A stretch of 64,000 nt of DNA, taken from the NCBI RefSeq assembly GCF_000633515.1, contig NZ_AYMP01000010.1, forward strand, positions 124,001-188,000. The letters run 5' to 3'. Source of the stretch: Morganella morganii H1r. Lineage in GTDB: Bacteria; Pseudomonadota; Gammaproteobacteria; Enterobacterales; Enterobacteriaceae. A program made the translations under genes and the position numbers. This document shows positions 9,551 to 18,624 of the stretch, piece by piece. Under the pieces are notes generated by a model. It did not search any database and was not told the origin of the DNA. It worked only from the letters and a program-made list of their open reading frames with translations. The stretch's first letter is position 1, and each line of letters begins with the position of its first letter.

Positions 9551-10288
9551 ATGATTATTGCAGCACACCGCGGTTTTTCCGCCCGCGCACCGGAAAACAC
9601 CATGGCAGCATTCCGGCAGGCGGCAGAGTTCGGCTGTCTGTGGATTGAAACCGATGTTCAGCTCAGCGCCGACGGTGTACCGGTACTGATCCACGATGAA
9701 ACCGTGAATCGCACCACCAACGGCAGCGGGAAAGTGACGGATCTGACCTTACGTGAACTGCGGGCACTGGATGCCGGGTTATGGGCGGGGGAAGTGTACC
9801 GGGGGGAAAAAATTCCGCTGCTGACCGACCTGCTGGCGCTGGCGGAAGAATTTGGATTGCATTTGAACCTGGAACTGAAAACAGAGCTGACAGACAGTGA
9901 CCATGCGATTGCTCAGTTGTGTGAAGCCACCGCCGCAGTGCTTGAAATGCAGAATTTCCCGGCAGAGCGGATTCTGTTTTCCGGCTTTGATACCCGTACA
10001 CTGCGCCATATGCATAAACGGATGCCGCACATCCGGCGCGGACAACTCTGGGAAAAAATTCCGTCGCAGCCTCTGGCACTGCTTCAGGAGATTGACGCAT
10101 TCAGTGTGCATTGCGACTGGCTTTTTCTGCGGGAAGACACGGCAAAATCGCTGAGAAAAGCCGGTTATCAGGTTTTTTGCTATACACCGAATTATCCGGA
10201 GCTGGTGGCGCATTTTGCGGACTGGGGGGTGGGGATGCTGATAACCGATAACCCTGCAATATACAGGGACGAAAATCGTTTTTCTTAA
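9551..10288 (+). CDS. ugpQ: Glycerophosphodiester phosphodiesterase UgpQ
   Basis: Cytoplasmic enzyme hydrolysing glycerophosphodiesters to glycerol-3-phosphate and an alcohol. It has 245 residues, the usual length of the short GDPD form without a signal peptide. The GDPD signature is clear: IAAHRGFSARAPENTMAAF at the N-terminus (catalytic HR...E), then ETDVQLSADGVPVLIHDETV with the metal-binding E and D and the second catalytic histidine. AAGGAACAG precedes the ATG. It follows narL by 37 bases and is closed by a strong terminator, so it may be transcribed with narXL. There is no ugpBAEC transporter nearby. Confidence 0.93.
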   Translation: MIIAAHRGFSARAPENTMAAFRQAAEFGCLWIETDVQLSADGVPVLIHDETVNRTTNGSGKVTDLTLRELRALDAGLWAGEVYRGEKIPLLTDLLALAEEFGLHLNLELKTELTDSDHAIAQLCEATAAVLEMQNFPAERILFSGFDTRTLRHMHKRMPHIRRGQLWEKIPSQPLALLQEIDAFSVHCDWLFLREDTAKSLRKAGYQVFCYTPNYPELVAHFADWGVGMLITDNPAIYRDENRFS

Positions 10289-10308
10289 TGCTATATTGCA
10301 TCCGTATT

Positions 10309-10344
10309 ACACCGGCCTCTTCCGACAGGCCGGTGTTTTTATTT
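10309..10344 (+). terminator. Rho-independent terminator after ugpQ
   Basis: A perfect 10-bp GC-rich stem, ACACCGGCCT / AGGCCGGTGT, with an 8-base loop is followed by TTTTATTT. It marks the right end of the narXL-ugpQ unit and the border with the AT-rich adhesin locus. Confidence 0.9.
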
Positions 10345-10974
10345 AACTATCATAAAATACAAGTTATTGGAGTTATATTTAATAAATCATAATAAAATTC
10401 ATTTTATTATTATCAGATGAACAAAAAGAGGATAAAAACTGTAACAAAGTGATACAGGTTTAATCATACAGGGAGTTATCTTAAATATCCTTTTTCCCGA
10501 GCCATCATTACCCATCCTGTTTGTTTTTATATAATAACCTGAAATTACATGGTTATTTCACCCGTTATTACTATTTATAGTTACTCACAGATAGATTTTA
10601 CCAATTGTTCTTAAGGTAACGAAAGAAGAATGATTATTTGCATGACTGCTCAGGATTCACTTATTCTTTACCCGATCTGATAGTGATGATTTATCGGTAT
10701 TATTTTGTTATCAGTGATTTTATTGCTGCTGAATAACCGGGATTAAACTCACTTAATTTGTATTTAGCTGAATAATATCAACTGAAAATAAAAGGCAGTG
10801 GCTGGCTTCTTTTCCGATAAAGGATGCAGTAATTAACAGGGATCGTTACCTTTCCGGTCTGATTCTCCGGTGGATATAGTGCATAATAACGGGATTTTTA
10901 TGTTTATTACTATCGTTAATTATTCCGGATAAACCTAAAAGGAGTTAAATATCCCGGGTAAATCAGGTTTTGCT
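10345..10974. other. AT-rich intergenic region, no gene seen
   Basis: About 630 bases rich in A and T runs separate the ugpQ terminator from the first MrpJ-type regulator. I see no convincing reading frame, RNA gene or strong sigma-70 promoter. The composition suggests a silencer-bound (H-NS type) regulatory region for the adhesin operon, but that is inference. Confidence 0.5.
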
Positions 10975-11268
10975 ATGTGTGATAATAATATATCTCTATT
11001 GAAAGAAGTTGGTTTTTTCTTAAAAAGAAGGCGAAAAAGTCAGGGATTAACAGGTTCGGAAGTGGCTGAGAAACTGAATATCAGTCAGCAGCAGATATCC
11101 CGCTATGAACGCGGGCTGTCGGTGCTCAGTCCGGATGTCATGCTCAGGTATTGTGCGGCGCTGGGAATGACGGAGCGTGAGATCAGCGAACTTTTCTCCA
11201 TTATCAGCACCCATTATCAGTCTGTTATTTCCGGGCCGGAAGAGACAGATGACACTGATAACCCGTAA
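10975..11268 (+). CDS. MrpJ-type XRE-family helix-turn-helix regulator (copy 1)
   Basis: Small DNA-binding protein of 97 residues with one Cro/C1-type helix-turn-helix (about residues 13-67: FLKRRRKSQGLTGSEVAEKL then NISQQQISRYERG). The SQQQ(I/F)xRYERG recognition-helix motif is that of MrpJ, the fimbria-linked regulator of Proteus that represses flagellar genes. It is the first of three such genes in the window (others at 31314 and 42627). It stands upstream of a lipoprotein and a giant adhesin. The best Shine-Dalgarno (AAGGAG at 10939-10944) is 30 bases before the ATG and better placed for an in-frame ATC at 10951, so the start is uncertain. Confidence 0.85.
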   Translation: MCDNNISLLKEVGFFLKRRRKSQGLTGSEVAEKLNISQQQISRYERGLSVLSPDVMLRYCAALGMTEREISELFSIISTHYQSVISGPEETDDTDNP

Positions 11269-11455
11269 TGCTGACTATCCAACTGTTATGACTCTCCCTT
11301 TACGCGTGTATTTAATATCACCAACCTTTTTCTGTCTGATGACATCTGAATGCTGTTAATAATATGTTGCATTAACTTCATATCATCAGCAGACAGGTGT
11401 TTTTATTAAACCTGTAATTTCTCTCTGTAAGAGTTAATTTTATAAATAGGAATGA

Positions 11456-11935
11456 ATGAAAATGATGATTAACAAAAAAGCACTCGTTGTAGCCGGGCTT
11501 TCACTGGTTATTTCTGCCTGCTCAACATCACCGGCAAAGAAAAACACGGCAGCAGTTAAAAATCCGCCGGTAAAACAGCAAACCCGTTCCGCAACACCAA
11601 ATGTGACCGGTAATAACGCGGCACAGGCGTATGTGGGAAGTAAACAATTAGCATCTCAGGGGATTGTTATTGCATCCACCAATAACGCCTGTGTGGACGG
11701 ATTTAATTTCCTTAAAGGTGTAAACCAGGCTGAATTTAATGATTTCTCATCAAGCTACGGACGTATTAATCAGAACTATACCTTCTTAAACGTTAATAAA
11801 GAAATTATGGATAAAGACTCCCGTGAAGTGTTATCCATGACGCTGAACAAAAAACTGGACACTTTATGTACCAAAGTTCAGTACGCCGGTTTCATTGGTG
11901 TGAAGGATAAAATAAAAGCACTTTCTGACATTTAA
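11456..11935 (+). CDS. Small lipoprotein, paralogue of the one at 33606-34007
   Basis: A 159-residue exported lipoprotein: a short basic N-terminus, the hydrophobic stretch ALVVAGLSLVISAC with the lipobox cysteine at about residue 22, and a polar Ser/Thr/Pro/Lys-rich linker. Aspartate does not follow the cysteine, so outer-membrane sorting is likely. The C-terminal domain of about 85 residues begins CVDGFNFLKG and contains EIMDKDSREVLSMTLNKKLD and a second cysteine (DTLCTKV). The same pattern (C-[VI]-D, IMD-x-D, KL-x3-C) occurs in the lipoprotein at 33606-34007, making them paralogues. AGGA lies about 7 bases before the ATG. It ends 39 bases before adhesin 1, so an accessory role in adhesin biogenesis is possible but unproven. 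Confidence 0.85.
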   Translation: MKMMINKKALVVAGLSLVISACSTSPAKKNTAAVKNPPVKQQTRSATPNVTGNNAAQAYVGSKQLASQGIVIASTNNACVDGFNFLKGVNQAEFNDFSSSYGRINQNYTFLNVNKEIMDKDSREVLSMTLNKKLDTLCTKVQYAGFIGVKDKIKALSDI

Positions 11936-11974
11936 TTTTTTATAGTTTTTTAATCTCATTTCGGGGATGTATTC

Positions 11975-14900
11975 ATGCCTGCGACTTCGTATTACTCAAA
12001 AACAAAGAGGGTAACGGCATATCTGTTGCTCTTTTTGCAGTTATTTTTTCCGGTGTCGACGGCAACATTATCTGTTGCTTACGCGGCAGAACAAAATGAC
12101 GCATTAATTATGTCAGAGACATTTGACGGACTTAATGCACTGATGGATACATCCCCGGAACCGCCTCCGAATCCTCAGGGCGGAAAAACCACCTCCGGCA
12201 GTTCTTTCAGCGGTGAGGGATTTACCGTTGAAATGCCGTCCGGCAGTGAATACGGCGTAATGCCGGCCGGTTCAGACAGTGGTTTTATCTCCGGACAGAA
12301 CGGTATGCCGTTCCCGATGAGTGTCAGCACACTGCCGGACCCGGCAAACCCTGCACCGCGCGATAACACCGTGCGGACAGATGACGTCTTCAGCGCATTA
12401 CCGACCCTCGGTCTGCCGGATACCTCTCCGCAAGATGATGCGAAGCAGAATGAATCCCGCTGGGCGGGCAATGCTTCACAGGCGGGGCAGATCCTCTCCA
12501 GTGATGATACGGTTGACGCATCTATCGGTTACGTGCGCGGTATCGGTGAAAACCTGCTGAATCAGCAGGTCAATGACTGGCTGAACCAGGTGGGCCATGC
12601 CCGCATTCAGTTCGGCAGTAATAAAACCGGTGATGCGGATGTCCTGGTGCCGTTAATTGATAATCCGAACAGCCTCCTGTTTTCACAGGTCGGGCTTCGT
12701 GCCAATGAAGAGCGCACCACCACCAACCTCGGTCTGGGCTATCGTCAGTATGAAGACGGCTGGATGTGGGGTGTGAACAGCTTTTATGATTACGATATCA
12801 CCGGCAGCAACTCGCGGGTCGGTGTCGGTGGTGAATTATGGGCTGATTACCTGAAACTTGCCGCCAACGGCTACTTCAGGGTCACAGACTGGCACCAGTC
12901 AACACTGCATGAAATGCGCGATTATGACGAGCGCCCGGCAAACGGGTTTGATATCCGTGCGGAGGGCTATCTGCCTGATTATCCGCAGTTAGGCGCATTT
13001 GCAAAATATGAACAGTACTTCGGCGACGGCATCAGCCTGGCCAGTACCACCTCTTCCGGTGAACTGAAAAATAACCCGTCGGTCTCCACCATCGGGCTCA
13101 GTTATACCCCGTTCCCGCTGATCACGTTTAAAGGTCAGACATCCCGCGGTGATTCCAATGACAGCCAGGTCGGTATGGAGCTTTCCTACCGTTTCGGCGT
13201 GCCGTTATCACAGCAGCTGGATACCGATAACGTTGATCTGATGCGCAACCTGGCGGGTAACCGTTACGACTTTGTCGACAGAAACTACAACATTGTGATG
13301 CAGTACCGTAAGCAGGAACTGTTGCGGATTGCACTGCCGCCGGCACTGCGCGGCGAAGCAGCACAAACACTGCCGGTGACGGTCAGTGTGCTGAAAGCCA
13401 AATACGGTCTGAAATCACTGCGCTGGTCAGCACCTGAACTGCTGGCAAACGGCGGTGAGATCAAACAGACCGGGCTGACCACGGCGGATATTACTCTGCC
13501 TGCTTATATGTTTGCTAACCGCAGCGGCGAACCTCAGGGCTACCGTGTGACCGCTGTCGGTGAAGATAACGAGGGCAACCCGTCCAATACCGCAGAAATG
13601 TGGGTGAATGTGATCCCGTCGGTGGAAACCATCACTAAGCTGACCGTGACGCCAAATCAGTCACTGGTGGCGAATAACCGTGATCAGTTCACCGCGGTGG
13701 CGCTGTTACAGAATGACAAGGGCGAAGTGCTGGCGAATAAAGCTGTCACGTTCAGTGTTTCCGGGCTGAAAAATCCGGAAGGTGTGACCATTTATGATGC
13801 AGACGGCAATAACGGCCGGACCCTGACCGTGATCTCCGGGCCGGACGGCACGGCGACCGTGAAAATCATCAGTAAGTCCGCCGGTAAAGCATCACTGCAG
13901 GCGAAGATGCGTAACGGTAACAGCCGTGCAGAATCGATCATCTATATTGCGGATATCAGTACCGCGAAAATCAAAACACTTGAGTTAACCAATAACAAAG
14001 CAGTGGCTGACGGCCAGGCGAAAAATATCGCCGTGGCAACAGTGACTGACCAGTTTGATAACCAGGTGGAAAACTTCCCGTTAACCGCCAGAGCGGATAA
14101 CGGTGCAACAGTGGCTGATCCGAACCAGCAGACTGATGATAACGGCCAGGTCACTGTCCGCTTCAGCAGTGAGACTGCCGGGGATTCAAAACTGGTGGTA
14201 GAGGGTACGGGCACGTCGAAGAGTGTGACCTCGCAGTTTGTCGCCGATATGAGTACCGCAGAAATTCACAGTGTAACCACTGAAACTGACGGTGCGGTGG
14301 CAAACGGGCAGGCGAAGAACAGCGTACTGGTGACTGTGACAGATAACCGCAATAACCCGCTGGCGGGTGCACCGGTGACTATCAGCGTACCGGGAACTGC
14401 CCGTTATCAGACTCAGCCGGCAAGCGGAATGACCGATAACCAGGGTCGTCTGCGTGTTTATATCACCAACACCAAAGCCGGTTCTGATGACTATACCTTC
14501 AGCATCAATAACAGCAGTGTCACCAAACAGTTGTTGTTTAAACCGGATGAATCTACGGCCTCCATCACTGACTCACAACTGAAAATCGTGACTGATGGTC
14601 AGAAAGCAGACGGCACATCGGCAAACCGGGTACAGGCGACTGTCCTGGATGCTTATGGTAACCGTATCCCGGGCTATACCGTACAGTTCATTACCGACAA
14701 CAATGCTCAACCGTCGCAGTCTCAGCTGACAACGGACAGCAATGGTGAAACCATTTTTGATCTGACGAATACCAAATCCGGTAAAACGAAGGTCACGGTA
14801 CAGGTGAACGGTAAAACGGCATCCGTTAATGTGACATTTACCGCTGACAGCGCCACCGCAAGAATTGCGGATATGACGGTTACGGCGGATGGTATGCCGG

Positions 14901-17900
14901 CAAACGGCGAAGCGAAGAACGCGGTGGAAGTTACCGTAACGGATGCTTCCGGTAACATTGTGCCGTTTGTGGCGGTTCTTTTCACCACAGATAACAGTGC
15001 ACAGCCTGCATCACAGTCACTGATGACGGATGAGAACGGTAAAATCGTATTCAGCCTGACCAATACCGCGGCAACGCAGGTCAATGTGACTGCCAAAGTG
15101 AACAACAGTGATATGAGTGCGGTGGTGACGTTTAAGGCAGATACCACTAATCCGGATGCCGGTAAATCATCGCTGTCGGCAAATCCGATGGTCATTGTGG
15201 CGGACGGCAGCACTGAGTCAGCACTGACATTTATCCTGAAAGATAAATTCGGCAACAATATCCCTTCTCAGGGTGTGGAATTTAAATCTGACCTGACGGG
15301 CAGCACAGTGAGTACAACGACGGAAAATCCGGACGGAACTTACAGTGCAACACTGACAGGAACCAAATCCGGTAACGCCAAAATCACAATTGTGCTGAAC
15401 GGAAAAGCATTTGCGGTTGCACCGGTTATTGTAAAACTGACTGCTGACAGCACGAATCCGGATGGCGACAAATCAGCGATGAGCGCTGCACCGGCAACGA
15501 TTGTGGCGAATAATTCACAGGAATCGGTACTGAAACTGATCCTGCGGGATGTTAACGATAACCTGATTTCCGGCCAGACGGTGACATTTACCACTGTACT
15601 GAATGGTGTGACTATCTCCGGTACGGCAGAGGATCAGGACGGTATTTATACCGCAAACCTGAAAGGCACTGTTGCCGGTACGGCACCGGTTAAAGTGTTT
15701 GTCGGCGGTACTGAACTGGCGGTTAATGCAGTGAGTGTTGAACTGACTGCAGACAGCTCAAAACCGGACAGCGGGAAGTCAGTCCTGGAAGCCGCACCTG
15801 CGACTATCGTGGCTGATAATACAAAGGAATCGGTACTCACACTGACACTGCGTGATGTCAACGGTAACCTGATCCCGGGACAGGGTATCCTGTTCAAAGC
15901 GGATCTGAGCGGTACCGTTATCAGCGGCACGCGTGAAGACACTCCGGGTATCTATACCGCAACACTGAAAGGAACCAAATCCGGAGACGCACATATTACT
16001 GTCACTCTGAACGGTAATGCATTCAACGTGGCAGGAACCACAGTCACACTGACCGCAGACAGCACGAATCCGGATAACGGTAAGTCTGAGCTGACAGCAA
16101 CACCGGACACCATTGTCGCGGATGGCGCTGACAAATCGGTACTGAAACTGATCCTGAAAGATGCCAACGACAACCTGATCACCGGACAGAATGTGGTATT
16201 CATTACCGATCCGGGTAATGTCTCCGTCACTCCGGCAGCAGAGAACACCGGCGGAACATATACAGCAGAGCTGAAGGGAACTCAGGCGGGTGTTGTGGCT
16301 GTGAAGGTTAAAGTCAATGGTACTGAACTGCCGGCAACCACGGTGAACGTGACACTCATCGGTGATAAAACGCATCCTGATATCAGCAAATCAGAACTGA
16401 CCGCCACACCGGATACGATCGTGGCTGACGGTAAAGATGGCTCGGCACTGAAACTCATCCTGCGTGATGTTAACGGCAACCTGATCACCGGGCAGACCGT
16501 CCTGTTCAGCGCGGCGCTCGGAAATACCGCAATAACAGGTGATGCGGAAGCGCAGGGCGGTACCTATACCGCAACGCTGAAGGGAACAACGGCCGGAACA
16601 GCTACCATCAAAGTCAGCTTAAACGGGACTGAACTGACCGAGCTGACCAAAGATGTGACGCTGATTGGTGATAAAACTAACCCTGATATCACAAAATCTG
16701 AACTGACAGCAACACCGGATACGATTGTGGCTGACGGTCAGGAAGGATCAGCACTGAAGCTTATCCTGCGTGACGCCAACGGTAACCTGATCACCGGCCA
16801 GACCGTATTGTTCAGCACTGCACTGGGAAATACCGCAATAACGGACAACGCGGAAGCGCAGGGTGGTACCTATACCGCGACGCTGAATGGAACAACGGCC
16901 GGTACGGCAACCATCAAAGTCAGCTTAAATGGAACTGAACTGGCAGGCATTACCACCGATGTGACACTGATTGGTGATAAGACTAAACCGGACAGCACGA
17001 AATCTGAGCTGACCGCATTACCGGGCCAGATTGTGGCTGACGGCAAGGAGGGGGCAGTACTGAAACTTATCCTTCGCGATGTCAATAACAACCTGCTGCC
17101 GGATCAGACTGTGGAGTTCATTACCTCGCTGGGAAATACGGCAATAACGGATAATGACGAACCTCAGGACGGCGTTTATACCGCGACACTGAAAGGGACA
17201 ACTGCCGGTACAGCAACGATCAAAGTGAAAGTAAACGGTACTGAACTGACAGGTATTACCGCTGATGTGGTACTGATTGGTGACAAAAATAATCCGGACG
17301 GCACTAAATCGGAACTGACGGCATTACCGGATACGATTGTCGCCAACGGTACTGCTGAATCCGGACTGAAACTGATTCTGCGGGATATTAACGGTAACCT
17401 GATCACCGGCCAGGAAGTCATTTTCACATCAACGCTGGAAAATACCACGGTCGGCGGTACGTCTGAAAATACCGGCGGGACCTATACCGCAGGTCTGACA
17501 GGGACGACATCCGGTAAGACAACGATTGGTGTGACAGTCAATGGTACCGTACTGACGATCACTGCGGCAGAGGTCACTCTGACAGCAGATAAGGATCATC
17601 CTGACAGCGGTAAGTCTGAGCTGACGGCGGTCCCGGATACTATCGTGGCAAATGACACGGATGAATCAGTACTGAAACTGACCCTGCGTGATGTCAACGG
17701 TAACCTGATCACCGGGCAGACGGTTGAGCTCAAAACTGCGCTGGAAAATACGGTGATCACCATGACACCGGGGGATCAGGATGGTGTCTATACCGCGACC
17801 CTGAAAGGCACAAAAGCCGGAACAGCGACTGTCACTGTGACAGTTAACGGAACGGAACTGGCGAGGCTGACCAAAGATGTCACACTGATCGGAGACAAAA

Positions 17901-18556
17901 ACAATCCGGACAGCAGTAAATCAGAGCTGGTGGTAACACCGGAGACGATTACAGCCAATGACACAGAAACGTCAGCACTGAAACTGGTTCTTCGCGATGT
18001 TAACAATAACCTGATCACCGGACAGACTGTTGAATTCACTACAGAATTAACCAATACCACTATCACCGCTAAACCGGAAGCACCGCAGGGTACGTACAAT
18101 GCTGTTCTGAAAGGAAAAACAGCCGGTAATGCGGAGATCAAAGTGAAAGTGAATGGTGCAGATTTCGGCGTTGCATCAAAAACGGTGAAACTGATCGCGG
18201 ATAAGAGTACGGCAAAAATGATTATCACGAATTTAAATACGGATAAACATGCGGTTGCCGATACAGTATCGGTCAATAACTTAGAAATAAAAGTTGTTGA
18301 TGCCAATGATAACCCGATTAGTGGCGTGAATATCAAAGTTACCGAAAAAACACAGCCTGCAATGGTGATGATAGACAATGCGGAAGGTGTTACCGGTGCG
18401 GACGGGGTATTTAAGCCGGGTGTCAGAAGTAAAATTCAGAATGTCAGTTTATCTGTATCGGCAAAAGATGCAGGCGGAATCGATATCACTGAAGATTATG
18501 CACTGATATTTGACCTGGTGAAATTTACTCTGAAGTCAGCCATCGTAACCAATTAA
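11975..18556 (+). CDS. Inverse autotransporter adhesin 1 (intimin/invasin-like), 10 tandem Ig-like repeats
   Basis: Outer-membrane adhesin of 2193 residues. A long signal peptide (residues 1-38, YLLLFLQLFFPVS core) is followed by a periplasmic segment (39-178) containing SGQNGMPFPMSVSTLPDP; I see no LysM domain. The inverse-autotransporter beta-barrel spans about 180-445 and includes ARIQFGSNKTGDADVLVPLI, NLGLGYRQYEDGWMWGVNSF and YFRVTDWHQSTLHEMRDYDE. A linker Ig-like domain (about 460-550) leads to five diverged Big_1-type domains (550-1063) and ten 102-residue repeats (1064-2083) with the core IVADG...LKLILRDxNGNLITGQTV. A last Ig-like domain (2084-2193) ends the protein; there is no C-type lectin tip. 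GGGGATG precedes the ATG. The upstream lipoprotein is probably cotranscribed. Confidence 0.95.
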   Translation: MPATSYYSKTKRVTAYLLLFLQLFFPVSTATLSVAYAAEQNDALIMSETFDGLNALMDTSPEPPPNPQGGKTTSGSSFSGEGFTVEMPSGSEYGVMPAGSDSGFISGQNGMPFPMSVSTLPDPANPAPRDNTVRTDDVFSALPTLGLPDTSPQDDAKQNESRWAGNASQAGQILSSDDTVDASIGYVRGIGENLLNQQVNDWLNQVGHARIQFGSNKTGDADVLVPLIDNPNSLLFSQVGLRANEERTTTNLGLGYRQYEDGWMWGVNSFYDYDITGSNSRVGVGGELWADYLKLAANGYFRVTDWHQSTLHEMRDYDERPANGFDIRAEGYLPDYPQLGAFAKYEQYFGDGISLASTTSSGELKNNPSVSTIGLSYTPFPLITFKGQTSRGDSNDSQVGMELSYRFGVPLSQQLDTDNVDLMRNLAGNRYDFVDRNYNIVMQYRKQELLRIALPPALRGEAAQTLPVTVSVLKAKYGLKSLRWSAPELLANGGEIKQTGLTTADITLPAYMFANRSGEPQGYRVTAVGEDNEGNPSNTAEMWVNVIPSVETITKLTVTPNQSLVANNRDQFTAVALLQNDKGEVLANKAVTFSVSGLKNPEGVTIYDADGNNGRTLTVISGPDGTATVKIISKSAGKASLQAKMRNGNSRAESIIYIADISTAKIKTLELTNNKAVADGQAKNIAVATVTDQFDNQVENFPLTARADNGATVADPNQQTDDNGQVTVRFSSETAGDSKLVVEGTGTSKSVTSQFVADMSTAEIHSVTTETDGAVANGQAKNSVLVTVTDNRNNPLAGAPVTISVPGTARYQTQPASGMTDNQGRLRVYITNTKAGSDDYTFSINNSSVTKQLLFKPDESTASITDSQLKIVTDGQKADGTSANRVQATVLDAYGNRIPGYTVQFITDNNAQPSQSQLTTDSNGETIFDLTNTKSGKTKVTVQVNGKTASVNVTFTADSATARIADMTVTADGMPANGEAKNAVEVTVTDASGNIVPFVAVLFTTDNSAQPASQSLMTDENGKIVFSLTNTAATQVNVTAKVNNSDMSAVVTFKADTTNPDAGKSSLSANPMVIVADGSTESALTFILKDKFGNNIPSQGVEFKSDLTGSTVSTTTENPDGTYSATLTGTKSGNAKITIVLNGKAFAVAPVIVKLTADSTNPDGDKSAMSAAPATIVANNSQESVLKLILRDVNDNLISGQTVTFTTVLNGVTISGTAEDQDGIYTANLKGTVAGTAPVKVFVGGTELAVNAVSVELTADSSKPDSGKSVLEAAPATIVADNTKESVLTLTLRDVNGNLIPGQGILFKADLSGTVISGTREDTPGIYTATLKGTKSGDAHITVTLNGNAFNVAGTTVTLTADSTNPDNGKSELTATPDTIVADGADKSVLKLILKDANDNLITGQNVVFITDPGNVSVTPAAENTGGTYTAELKGTQAGVVAVKVKVNGTELPATTVNVTLIGDKTHPDISKSELTATPDTIVADGKDGSALKLILRDVNGNLITGQTVLFSAALGNTAITGDAEAQGGTYTATLKGTTAGTATIKVSLNGTELTELTKDVTLIGDKTNPDITKSELTATPDTIVADGQEGSALKLILRDANGNLITGQTVLFSTALGNTAITDNAEAQGGTYTATLNGTTAGTATIKVSLNGTELAGITTDVTLIGDKTKPDSTKSELTALPGQIVADGKEGAVLKLILRDVNNNLLPDQTVEFITSLGNTAITDNDEPQDGVYTATLKGTTAGTATIKVKVNGTELTGITADVVLIGDKNNPDGTKSELTALPDTIVANGTAESGLKLILRDINGNLITGQEVIFTSTLENTTVGGTSENTGGTYTAGLTGTTSGKTTIGVTVNGTVLTITAAEVTLTADKDHPDSGKSELTAVPDTIVANDTDESVLKLTLRDVNGNLITGQTVELKTALENTVITMTPGDQDGVYTATLKGTKAGTATVTVTVNGTELARLTKDVTLIGDKNNPDSSKSELVVTPETITANDTETSALKLVLRDVNNNLITGQTVEFTTELTNTTITAKPEAPQGTYNAVLKGKTAGNAEIKVKVNGADFGVASKTVKLIADKSTAKMIITNLNTDKHAVADTVSVNNLEIKVVDANDNPISGVNIKVTEKTQPAMVMIDNAEGVTGADGVFKPGVRSKIQNVSLSVSAKDAGGIDITEDYALIFDLVKFTLKSAIVTN
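15164..18223 (+). repeat. Ten tandem 306-bp repeats inside adhesin 1
   Basis: Ten copies of a 102-codon Ig-like (Big_1 type) unit. The Lys codon opening the first unit is at 15164 and that of the tenth at 17918, exactly nine times 306 bases apart, so no net indel has accumulated. Units share the frame KSELTATPDTIVADG, LRDVNGNLITGQTV, GTYTATLKGT and IKVxVNGTEL. The edges are set by convention at the KS motif. Confidence 0.9.
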
Positions 18557-18563
18557 TCCGTTA

Positions 18564-18610
18564 CTGAATTGCCGGTATAAATATTGTACCGGCAATTCAG
18601 CTCTGTTTTT
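18564..18610 (+). terminator. Hairpin terminator or attenuator after adhesin 1
   Basis: A perfect 14-bp inverted repeat CTGAATTGCCGGTA / TACCGGCAATTCAG with a 9-base loop is followed by CTCTGTTTTT. It sits 8 bases after the adhesin stop and 15 bases before the next start codon, so it could partly terminate and lower expression of the downstream gene. Confidence 0.75.
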
Positions 18611-18624
18611 ATAAGGGTAATGCA

